Below the pieces are notes generated by a model. It worked only from the letters and a program-made list of their open reading frames with translations. It was not told the DNA's origin and searched no databases. The translations under genes were made by a program, and so were the position numbers. A stretch of DNA of 22,775 nucleotides, from the NCBI GenBank assembly GCA_035647855.1, contig DASRMP010000085.1, forward strand, positions 1-22,775. Reading direction: 5' to 3'. Position 1 is the stretch's first letter, and each line of letters opens with the position of its first letter. The stretch is from JAAZBW01 sp035647855. Lineage in GTDB: Bacteria > Actinomycetota > Actinomycetes > Actinomycetales > Actinomycetaceae. Shown here piece by piece: positions 7,172 to 12,937 of the stretch.

Positions 7172-8117
7172 TGACGGCCTCCTTCAGGGCGGCGCCGCGG
7201 TCAGCGATCTCGCGAGCTGCCGTGCGGTAGGCGATCGCCCCGGCGGACATCGGATCGTAGGTGATCACGGTCTGGCCATGGCTCGGAGCCTCGGAGATGC
7301 GGACGGACCGGGGGATCGTGGTCGCCAGGGTCTGCTCGGGGAAGTACTTCCGGACCTCTTCGGCCACTTGGCGTGAGAGGTTCGTTCGCTTGTCGTACAT
7401 AGTGAGAAGGATTGCGGAGACGTGGAGGTCCGGGTTCATGACCGCGCGGATCCGGTCCACATTCTGCAACAGCATCGAAAGGCCCTCCAGCGCGTAGTAC
7501 TCGCACTGGATGGGGATGAGGACTTCCTTCGCGGCAACGAAGGCGTTGAGGGTCAGAAGCCCGAGGCTCGGGGGACAGTCGATGATGATGTAGTCGTAAC
7601 TTGCGCCTTCGGGAGTCGTGATGAATTGACGCACGGCCTCGCGAAGCCTGTATTCGCGTCCTTCTTCCGCAACAAGTTCGATCTCTGCCCCAGCCAGGTC
7701 GATCGTTGCCGGCGCACCGTAGAGGCCGTCAATATCAGCGCACGGCCTGATGATCTCCGCCAGTTCACGCTCGCCGATCAACACGTCATACACCGACGGC
7801 TGACCTGCGGCGTGTTCAATCCCGAGCGCTGTGGATGCGTTGCCCTGGGGGTCCTGGTCGATGAGCAGGACCTTCAGGCCGCCCTTCGCGAGGGCGGCGG
7901 CGATGTTCACCGAACTCGTCGTCTTCCCGACGCCACCCTTCTGGTTCGACACCGTGATCACTCGCTGCGTGCGCGGCTTCCGGTAGGAGACACCTTTCAG
8001 TGCCCTCGCTTGGCGGAGGTCTTCCTCAAGTTGGGCGGCCAGAGGCGTGGTTTCCCGTTCCAGCAATTCTGCTTCGGGGAGGTCGTGATCGTCCTGGTGG
8101 TACGCGGGAATTGACAC
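7164..8117 (-). CDS. parA: chromosome-partitioning ATPase ParA (Soj)
   Basis: A 317-residue ParA/MinD-type ATPase. The deviant Walker A KGGVGKTT is at residues 60-67, followed by VLLIDQDPQGNASTALG (switch I region, 83-99) and YDYIIIDCPPSLGLLTLNA (Walker B and switch II). The RISEAPSHGQ segment near the C-terminus is typical of chromosomal ParA. ParA binds DNA non-specifically as an ATP dimer and is released by ParB, which moves origins apart. The GTG at 8117 is preferred: GAAAGG lies 9 nt upstream, and a TATGCT -10-like box lies at 8147-8152, so the in-frame TTG at 8147 would fall upstream of the likely transcript start. The parS array begins 72 bp upstream of this start. Confidence 0.96.
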   Translation of the reverse strand: MSIPAYHQDDHDLPEAELLERETTPLAAQLEEDLRQARALKGVSYRKPRTQRVITVSNQKGGVGKTTSSVNIAAALAKGGLKVLLIDQDPQGNASTALGIEHAAGQPSVYDVLIGERELAEIIRPCADIDGLYGAPATIDLAGAEIELVAEEGREYRLREAVRQFITTPEGASYDYIIIDCPPSLGLLTLNAFVAAKEVLIPIQCEYYALEGLSMLLQNVDRIRAVMNPDLHVSAILLTMYDKRTNLSRQVAEEVRKYFPEQTLATTIPRSVRISEAPSHGQTVITYDPMSAGAIAYRTAAREIADRGAALKEAVNG

Positions 8118-8146
8118 GTCGCAAGACCTTTCTTCGGTACAACGCA

Positions 8147-8152
8147 AGCATA
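8147..8152 (-). promoter_or_regulatory. candidate -10 box of the parAB promoter
   Basis: TATGCT on the minus strand, about 30 bp before the chosen parA GTG. No good -35 match lies at the usual distance. The nearest parS site (8190-8203) is just upstream, so ParB bound there could affect transcription; that is inference. Confidence 0.3.
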
Positions 8153-8188
8153 GGTCGATCGACTGTCACCACCGCGTGACGGCTTGGG

Positions 8189-8204
8189 CGTTTCACGTGA
8201 AACG
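8189..8204. other. parS: parS site 1
   Basis: CGTTTCACGTGAAACG. The inner 14 bp GTTTCACGTGAAAC match the widely conserved bacterial parS palindrome exactly. It is the site closest to parA. Confidence 0.95.
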
Positions 8205-8219
8205 CTGGAAGGGCGGTTG

Positions 8220-8235
8220 TGTTTCACGTGAAACA
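8220..8235. other. parS: parS site 2
   Basis: TGTTTCACGTGAAACA, identical to the full 16-bp consensus. It is followed by CAGCGGGCGG, a flank shared with site 3 and related to that of the degenerate copies. Confidence 0.97.
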
Positions 8236-8250
8236 CAGCGGGCGGGTGGC

Positions 8251-8320
8251 GTCTCCCGTGAAACGGCGGGCGGGCGGCGTCTCCCGTGAAACGGCGAGCG
8301 GGCGGCGTCTCCCGTGAAAC
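8251..8320. repeat. 28-bp tandem array with three degenerate parS sites
   Basis: Units start at 8251, 8279 and 8307; each begins GTCTCCCGTGAAAC. The right half GTGAAAC is an intact parS half-site, while the left half carries T3-to-C and A6-to-C changes. The first two units end in a GGCGGGCGGGCGGC-type spacer. The pattern suggests that one mutated parS and its flank were amplified. Confidence 0.85.
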
Positions 8321-8433
8321 ACAAGGGGCGGCCTCATTCCCGTTTCGTTCCCAGTTCATTCTGCGCTGCTATGTACGCGCTGCTTCACTTCGTACGCGCT
8401 GCCGTGTGAACGAGCGCGCCTCCCACTAGACAC

Positions 8434-8449
8434 TGTTTCACGTGAAACA
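8434..8449. other. parS: parS site 3
   Basis: TGTTTCACGTGAAACA, full 16-bp consensus, at the end of the first copy of the 59-bp duplication. Confidence 0.97.
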
Positions 8450-8531
8450 CAGCGGGCGGTTTCCTTCCCGCCTCGTTCCGCGCTGCTACGTACGCGCTGC
8501 CGTGTGAACGAACGCGCCTCCCACTAGACAC

Positions 8532-8547
8532 TGTTTCACGTGAAACA
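8532..8547. other. parS: parS site 4
   Basis: TGTTTCACGTGAAACA, full 16-bp consensus, at the end of the second copy of the 59-bp duplication. Confidence 0.97.
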
Positions 8548-8643
8548 TGAGTGCCCGCCCCGACGCACGTCGGAACCAGTACGGCCAAACGAGTCTTCCG
8601 TGTTGTTTCTGTGACGCCGCGCAGCCCGCAAGGCCGCGCGGCG

Positions 8644-8683
8644 CCGGACAGGACCGGACAGCACCGGACGGAGCCGGACAGCA
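8644..8683 (+). repeat. 10-bp tandem repeat, four units
   Basis: Four adjacent decamers of the form CCGGACRGNR (CCGGACAGGA, CCGGACAGCA, CCGGACGGAG, CCGGACAGCA) between parS sites 4 and 5. No coding frame explains them. Confidence 0.8.
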
Positions 8684-8725
8684 ATCCGCCACGATGCTTC
8701 TCGGTCACTCACCGCGTGCCGCCTC

Positions 8726-8741
8726 CGTTTCACGTGAAACA
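8726..8741. other. parS: parS site 5
   Basis: CGTTTCACGTGAAACA; the inner 14 bp are a perfect parS. Confidence 0.95.
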
Positions 8742-8864
8742 TGACGACTCGCTTCACGTTCCAGGGCAACCCACACGCTTTCGCAACTCCATGCATCTCA
8801 TCCGGACATGCCGGTGCACGCTGCTCCCCGCCGCTTTCGCGGTAGCCACGCCCGTCCCCGCTCC

Positions 8865-8878
8865 GTTTTCCGTGAATC
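8865..8878. other. degenerate parS-like site
   Basis: GTTTTCCGTGAATC differs from the parS 14-mer at three positions. Its position in the array suggests a decayed copy; binding is doubtful. Confidence 0.4.
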
Positions 8879-9027
8879 GTAAGCACTCGCTCCAGCGGGG
8901 GTGGGCTACTCGCTGGCCAGGAGAGTGGTTCGTGTGCTCGATGTTCAATGGGGCGGACTCCGGATTCCGATGGACGGACATCTCTCGTACGACATGAACC
9001 CGCAACTCGTGGGGTGCAAACCTCAGG

Positions 9028-9053
9028 CTCGACAGTTGCACTCGACAGTTGCA
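9028..9053 (+). repeat. 13-bp perfect tandem repeat
   Basis: CTCGACAGTTGCA is present twice in direct succession (9028-9040 and 9041-9053), in the gene-free region. Confidence 0.75.
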
Positions 9054-9162
9054 CGCCACTCCATTGCCCACGCAGGACAGGCACCGTGCCACGGAGACGA
9101 GTGCCGGCACGTGATCTCTCGCCTGCCCGCAGCAAGCTGTTCAGCAAGCCGGCGTGTATCCG

Positions 9163-9178
9163 TGTTTCACGTGAAACG
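9163..9178. other. parS: parS site 6
   Basis: TGTTTCACGTGAAACG; the inner 14 bp are a perfect parS. Confidence 0.95.
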
Positions 9179-9227
9179 GCCGGGTCTCGCTACTCCTCGC
9201 CCACCTGCCGTTCGAACGTTGCCAGCC

Positions 9228-9241
9228 GTCCTACGTGAAAC
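9228..9241. other. degenerate parS-like site
   Basis: GTCCTACGTGAAAC keeps the right half of parS but has three changes in the left half. It is likely a decayed copy. Confidence 0.4.
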
Positions 9242-9271
9242 CCATCCGACGGTCAGCTCTGAGTATCCGAG

Positions 9272-9313
9272 CCAGGTCGGGACACACCAGGTCGGGACAC
9301 ACCGAGTCGGGAC
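9272..9313 (+). repeat. 15-bp tandem repeat, about 2.8 units
   Basis: CCAGGTCGGGACACA at 9272-9286 and again at 9287-9301, then a partial third unit CCGAGTCGGGAC. It lies between parS site 6 and the one-base-deleted parS. Confidence 0.85.
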
Positions 9314-9371
9314 TGTAGGCATGAACCATCCAAGCCAGCTGCGCATGCCTCTTACAATGCGGGTCCGCTCC

Positions 9372-9384
9372 GTTTCACGTGAAC
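9372..9384. other. parS with a one-base deletion
   Basis: GTTTCACGTGAAC followed by ACAC is parS missing one A in the right arm. The deletion shifts the right half-site and should weaken ParB binding. Confidence 0.55.
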
Positions 9385-9829
9385 ACACACCAAGAAATTC
9401 CCCGACGACGCCTGCTCCTGGCACCATGATTCGCGCCCGGCATGTGGCACGCCGATTCCCCTCGCTTCAACGCCAATCACGCCGTCCGAAGAACGAGCGC
9501 GTCACACCCGGAAGACACCGCTCCGATACTGCTGCGTCGAATCGGCCGGACCTGGGGGAGCCGAACGGAAGTTCCTGCCGTTCGCAAGTACTACCGAGAA
9601 CAGAAGCAGATCCCCACGGCGCGCCGACCGCCGCACGACGCGGCCGACCATGCCGCTCATCGAGACTTCCATTCGCGCGTACAAAACCCCGGGTACACAC
9701 CTCCGACGTCTTTGACTTCAGTCCTCCTCCAGCGGCCCCACGTCGGTTTGTTCCGACCAAATTCCACGGAGTTCCGTCCAAGCAGTATCGGCGCGTCAGT
9801 ATGTTGTATGGTCCACGACTCCTGATGTT

Positions 9830-9845
9830 CGTTTCACGTGAAACC
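9830..9845. other. parS: parS site 7
   Basis: CGTTTCACGTGAAACC; the inner 14 bp are a perfect parS. It is the outermost site, about 1.65 kb from site 1. Confidence 0.95.
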
Positions 9846-10027
9846 TCCCACGCTCGGACCACGTGTTCCAGTTTCGGACGCTCACCTTCCGCTTCGCCCG
9901 CGTCGCGTCTCGCAACCGCCGACGACGGTCGCGCCCTGGTGAGTACATCCGTGGGACAAAACGCCTTTGCACACCCGACCGACCCCCGGCCGGCATAAAC
10001 ACACGGTGCTGGGCAGGCGTTGGGTCG

Positions 10028-10114
10028 GAAAAAATATGGCACTCCATTATGTTTTCCCGTTTTGCTTTTCCCCAGGCATTTCCATGCAAATTCATCCTAT
10101 TAGGCACAGGCTTT
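10028..10114. other. AT-rich patch in the gene-free region
   Basis: Runs such as GGAAAAAATATGG, CCATTATGTTTTCCCG and GCAAATTCATCCTATTAGG make this stretch clearly richer in A and T than anything around it. It could be an easily melted segment, a promoter region or foreign DNA; no coding frame fits it. I see no DnaA-box cluster next to it. Confidence 0.5.
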
Positions 10115-10176
10115 CCCGTCCCCCGGGATTGACGCACCAAAACCGTACGGTGGTCTCCAGTCTCTCCTGTCAGACT

Positions 10177-10205
10177 CTCCTGTAAAAAGGAGCCCACTTT
10201 GGGCT
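10177..10205. terminator. overlapping hairpins, possible terminator or attenuator
   Basis: AGCCCA-CTT-TGGGCT (10191-10205) is a perfect 6-bp stem. An alternative stem, CTCCT (10177-10181) with AGGAG (10188-10192), overlaps it, so the two exclude each other. No gene ends or starts nearby, so the role is open. Confidence 0.3.
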
Positions 10206-10639
10206 AGAAATGCTTCATTCACTGGACCGGTCGCCCAATCCGCACGTAGGTGGCTCCCACTTCAAGCACGTCCTCACGTGCCCGGAGGGTGGGCATGTAT
10301 GCACCACATTCCGGGCCGGCCAAACCAGCCGTACGCCACCGACTGCGGTCCCGAAGGCGGTCGCAAGCCCGATGGACACTGCAACCACCAGTACCGGAAC
10401 CCAAGTGCCGCCGATTCTCGTTCGTCCCTACCCGGTGCGAGTGGTGCTGCCTGTCTGTGCGTTCATGATGCCTGCCTCAGGAACGGTGCCACCGCCGAAT
10501 GGCCTGAAGCGCAACGGATCGGCGGGTCGAAAAGCGTACAGAAGTCAGGCCACATCCGACCACTTGCACGCTCACGAGCTGAATACCGGCGTATTCGGAC
10601 CGTGCGTGGGCGCTGAATCCCCCAAATTCCTGCTCCAAG

Positions 10640-10777
10640 CCTCACATTCAGCTCAAACTCTTACCGACCGTGGCTGACAAAAGCCGAAGGTAAGGTTGTG
10701 AGCTGAATGTTAGCGTCCACACCCTAACCTTCAGCTCGGAGCCTTACACACCCCGCCAAGAACCTCACATTCGGCTC
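10640..10777. repeat. cluster of five 15-bp repeats in mixed orientation
   Basis: Copies: minus 10640-10654 GAGCTGAATGTGAGG; plus 10681-10695 AAGCCGAAGGTAAGG; plus 10700-10714 GAGCTGAATGTTAGC; minus 10723-10737 GAGCTGAAGGTTAGG; minus 10763-10777 GAGCCGAATGTGAGG. The consensus is GAGCYGAAKGTKAGG. Copies 3 and 4 face each other and can form a near-perfect hairpin. I do not recognise the motif; the arrangement resembles a cluster of protein-binding sites. Confidence 0.75.
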
Positions 10778-10840
10778 AAATACGCACCCAAGATTCCCGT
10801 GGCGCCAGCATTCCCGGGCCGTAACTGCGAATCCGTCCAC

Positions 10841-10912
10841 GAGGCGCCCTCCGGCCATGGAAACGAGGCGCCCTCCCGGCGTGGAAACCAGGTGCCCTCC
10901 GAACATGGAGAC
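10841..10912. repeat. 24-bp tandem repeat, three units
   Basis: Units 10841-10864, 10865-10888 and 10889-10912, each built as GAGGCGCCCTCC followed by a variable core and TGGAAAC or a close variant. The third unit has drifted more. It is in the gene-free region; a minus-strand frame would read an 8-residue repeat, but no gene is supported there. Confidence 0.85.
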
Positions 10913-10978
10913 AGGCAGGTCCGCGGCAGCCGTCTGCACTTCAATGCAGAGACCGCCCGCCAATCGGGATCGGTAGAT

Positions 10979-11009
10979 TGGCTCGCCACAATAACCAATC
11001 TCACGTCCC
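10979..11009 (-). repeat. 31-bp dispersed element, copy C
   Basis: On the minus strand it begins GGGACGTGAGATTGG and ends GGCGAGCCA, matching copy A at 26 of 31 positions. It lies about 8 kb from copies A and B. Confidence 0.65.
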
Positions 11010-11170
11010 AATTACACACCTGCGGACCGGGAGAGGCAGGCAAACGGAGATTGGCACGGACGGTCAAGACGCGCTATCAGACCGCGCAAAACTGCTATCG
11101 GGCCGGTGCAGAACTAGCTGTCGCGCCCGCACCAGAGGTTCGGCACAGCCGATCACACAGTCAATGCTCC

Positions 11171-11252
11171 GCTCCAGCCAATCCTCCAATCCCGGCAGTC
11201 CGCCGCTCCAGCCAATCCTCCGATCCCGGCAGTCCGCCACTCCAGCCAATCC
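11171..11252 (+). repeat. 34-bp tandem repeat, about 2.4 units, just past the rsmG stop
   Basis: Units start at 11171, 11205 and 11239. Each begins with RCTCCAGCCAATCC; the first two continue with a C-rich part ending GGCAGTCCGCC. The array ends about 10 bp from the rsmG stop codon, on its 3' side. Confidence 0.85.
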
Positions 11253-11262
11253 GGCGCTCCAG

Positions 11263-12015
11263 TCACTTCCGCCCAGAAGCCCGCCGGCCCTTCAACAGCT
11301 CCACCACCCGCGTGACCTCGCCGTCCAGCGGCGAGATCAGCTCGTGAAGCCGGGCTTCCTCCACGCCATATCTCCGGAACCCCTTCCGAGCCTCGTCAAT
11401 CTCCCGGGCTGCGCGCTCTCCCTTGAGCGCCAGCACCTTGCCGCCCGGCCGGGCCAGGGGAGCTGTCCAGGGGATCAGCTTGTCCAGACGCGCCACCGCC
11501 CGCGCGGTGACGACGTCGAACTCCTCCTCACCGATCACCTGCTCAGCTCGGGCCGTCAACACCCGGCCATTTGTAAGCCCGAGTTCGCCAACGACCTCCT
11601 CCAGCCACCGCGTCCGCCGCTCCATCGGCTCGATCAGCGTCACACGAAGATCCGGCCGCGCAGCCGCGATGACCACACCCGGAAACCCGGCTCCGGAACC
11701 CACATCGGCAACCTCGGCCTCTTGCGGCAGCAAATCGACGATGACCAGCGAGTTCACGATGTGGCGCGACCACAGCCGCCCAACTTCGCGCGGTCCGATG
11801 AGCCCCCGAAGCTCACCTTCCGCGGCCAAACGCTGCGCAAACAGCTTGAGTCGCGCTGCGGCCTCGGTCGATCCGGTCACCTCCCACACGGCTGCCGGAA
11901 ATGTCGCCGGATCCTCCAACCCCGGATCCTCCAACCCCGGGCCCTCCAACCCTGAGGATCCGCGCCGGTGCAGTTGCCCGTGCAGTTGCTCGCGTGGTTC
12001 GTCCCGCTGCGCCAT
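11263..12015 (-). CDS. rsmG: 16S rRNA (guanine-527-N7)-methyltransferase RsmG (GidB)
   Basis: A 250-residue SAM-dependent methyltransferase that modifies G527 of 16S rRNA (E. coli numbering). The SAM-binding loop is EVADVGSGAGFPGVVIAAAR (residues 101-120), preceded by the family segment LWSRHIVNSL (81-90) and followed by LRVTLIEPMERRTRWLEEVV. The later segments VVTARAVARLDKLIPWTAPL and GGKVLALKG also fit. The first 40 residues are extra and low in complexity (GLEGPGLEDPGLEDP), encoded by 15-bp tandem repeats. The ATG at 12015 has GAAGG only 2 nt upstream, which is a poor ribosome site, so the true start could be further inside. It lies 41 bp downstream of jag in the classic origin-side operon. 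Loss of RsmG in other bacteria gives low-level streptomycin resistance. Confidence 0.95.
   Translation of the reverse strand: MAQRDEPREQLHGQLHRRGSSGLEGPGLEDPGLEDPATFPAAVWEVTGSTEAAARLKLFAQRLAAEGELRGLIGPREVGRLWSRHIVNSLVIVDLLPQEAEVADVGSGAGFPGVVIAAARPDLRVTLIEPMERRTRWLEEVVGELGLTNGRVLTARAEQVIGEEEFDVVTARAVARLDKLIPWTAPLARPGGKVLALKGERAAREIDEARKGFRRYGVEEARLHELISPLDGEVTRVVELLKGRRASGRK
11910..11954. repeat. 15-bp tandem repeats in the rsmG 5' end
   Basis: Three adjacent units on the plus strand: GATCCTCCAACCCCG at 11910-11924 and again at 11925-11939, then the variant GGCCCTCCAACCCTG at 11940-11954. They encode the GLEDP-type repeats of the RsmG N-terminus and keep the frame. Confidence 0.9.
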
Positions 12016-12056
12016 GGCCTTCGCCCGAACGGCCTTTGCCCCAATTGGCCTTTGCC

Positions 12057-12818
12057 CTAGCGGTTCTCCTCGGACTCGTCGTCAGAGCGCCCATGGTCAA
12101 AGCGCCCATCGTCAAAGCCCCCGTCACCGGAACCCCCGTCGCCAGAACGCTCGTCGCCGGAGCCCTCATCCGCCGCGGCGTCCGCGTCGACCGAGTCCGC
12201 ACTCACCACCACAGCAGATGCCTCATCGTCGCCCAGTCCGGCCCCCAGTCCGGCCCCCAGGTCGGCCCCCAGCTCCTCAACCTCCTCAAGCTCCTCATAG
12301 GAAACGCCCTCGCCCCCATCGCCAAGCGCCTGCGCCAGAATCACGACCCGGCGATTCGGCTCCGCCCCATCCGACTCCGACCTCAGGTTCGCAGCCTTCG
12401 CCACATCGTGAACCACCTTCCGCTCGAACGGGTTCATAGCACGCAGCCTCACTGCCTCGCCCGTCCGCTCGACCTCGCCCACCGCCTCGCGGCCCTCCTC
12501 CGCGATCCGCGCCTTGACGCCCGCGCGGTGGCCCGCGATGTCGAGCATCAGGCGAGAACGCTCGCCCGTCTTCGTCTGGACGGCCAATCGAGTCAGCTCC
12601 TGCAGCGCGTCCAGGACACGGCCGTCCTCGCCCACGAGCCTCTTCAGCCAGCGGTCGCCGTACTCTTCAGACACCACCTCGACGGCAGCGCGGTCGTTCT
12701 CCACGTCGATATCGATGTCCCCGTCCAGGTCGCAGATATCGAGCAGCCCCTCGAGGTAGTCGGCGGCGAGATCGCCCTCCTCCTCGAGACGGGTCAGCGT
12801 CGTGTCCTTGTCGGTCAT
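12057..12818 (-). CDS. jag: Jag/KhpB-type RNA-binding protein (KH and R3H domains)
   Basis: A 253-residue protein. The N-terminal 30-110 region is a Jag-type KH domain, with the GEDG turn at residues 63-66 in LVGEDGRVLDALQELTRLAV. The R3H domain follows: MNPFERKVVHDVAKA, with Arg133 and His137 four apart, then SESDGAEPNRRVVI. Together these bind single-stranded RNA; in other bacteria KhpB/Jag works with KhpA and affects cell-wall elongation. After about residue 165 comes a long acidic tail rich in Asp, Gly, Glu and Ser, with repeated GDGGSGD- and GADLGAGLG-type units, which most homologues lack. AAAGAGAG precedes the ATG. It lies between yidC (119 bp upstream) and rsmG. Confidence 0.93.
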   Translation of the reverse strand: MTDKDTTLTRLEEEGDLAADYLEGLLDICDLDGDIDIDVENDRAAVEVVSEEYGDRWLKRLVGEDGRVLDALQELTRLAVQTKTGERSRLMLDIAGHRAGVKARIAEEGREAVGEVERTGEAVRLRAMNPFERKVVHDVAKAANLRSESDGAEPNRRVVILAQALGDGGEGVSYEELEEVEELGADLGAGLGAGLGDDEASAVVVSADSVDADAAADEGSGDERSGDGGSGDGGFDDGRFDHGRSDDESEENR

Positions 12819-12937
12819 CCGATTCTCTCTTTCATCCCGGGGCCCACCGCGGTTGGTCCGCGCAGTGCCCGATCACATCCATTCACGCGCCGCGGCGCGG
12901 GCCGGTGCGCGGCCGATTCCGTGCACCGGCAAGCCAT

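Larger units (their letters stand above)
8391..8547 (+). repeat. 59-bp direct duplication carrying parS sites 3 and 4
   Basis: 8391-8449 and 8489-8547 are identical except at one base (8414 G versus 8512 A). Each copy runs from CGTACGCGCTGCCGTGTGAA through the perfect parS to its final A. The offset is 98 bp. This shows that at least one parS arose by local duplication. Confidence 0.93.
8118..11262. other. 3.1-kb gene-free centromere-like region
   Basis: No credible gene lies between parA and rsmG. The long frames on both strands have no domain sense, no good ribosome sites and composition unlike the neighbouring genes. Instead the stretch holds seven perfect parS sites and at least six degenerate ones (8190-9844). 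It also holds tandem repeats of 28, 10, 13, 15, 24 and 34 bp, a 59-bp direct duplication, an AT-rich patch near 10028-10114, a pair of hairpins at 10177-10205, a cluster of five 15-bp repeats (10640-10777) and one 31-bp dispersed element (10979-11009). Confidence 0.8.

Noticed and set aside
8145..8147. TTG as the start of parA
   Set aside because: It is in frame, but lies within the likely -10 region and has no ribosome site. The GTG at 8117 has GAAAGG at good spacing.
8221..8320. CRISPR array
   Set aside because: The repeated units are parS sites with short, near-identical spacers rather than unique spacers, and no cas genes are present.
8901..9998. 365-codon plus-strand open frame in the parS region
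   Set aside because: It has no domain, no ribosome site and mixed composition, and it runs through two perfect parS sites and a 15-bp minisatellite.
10210..10677. 155-codon plus-strand open frame
   Set aside because: The product looks random and runs into the 15-bp repeat cluster. Third-position GC bias is weaker than in the true genes.
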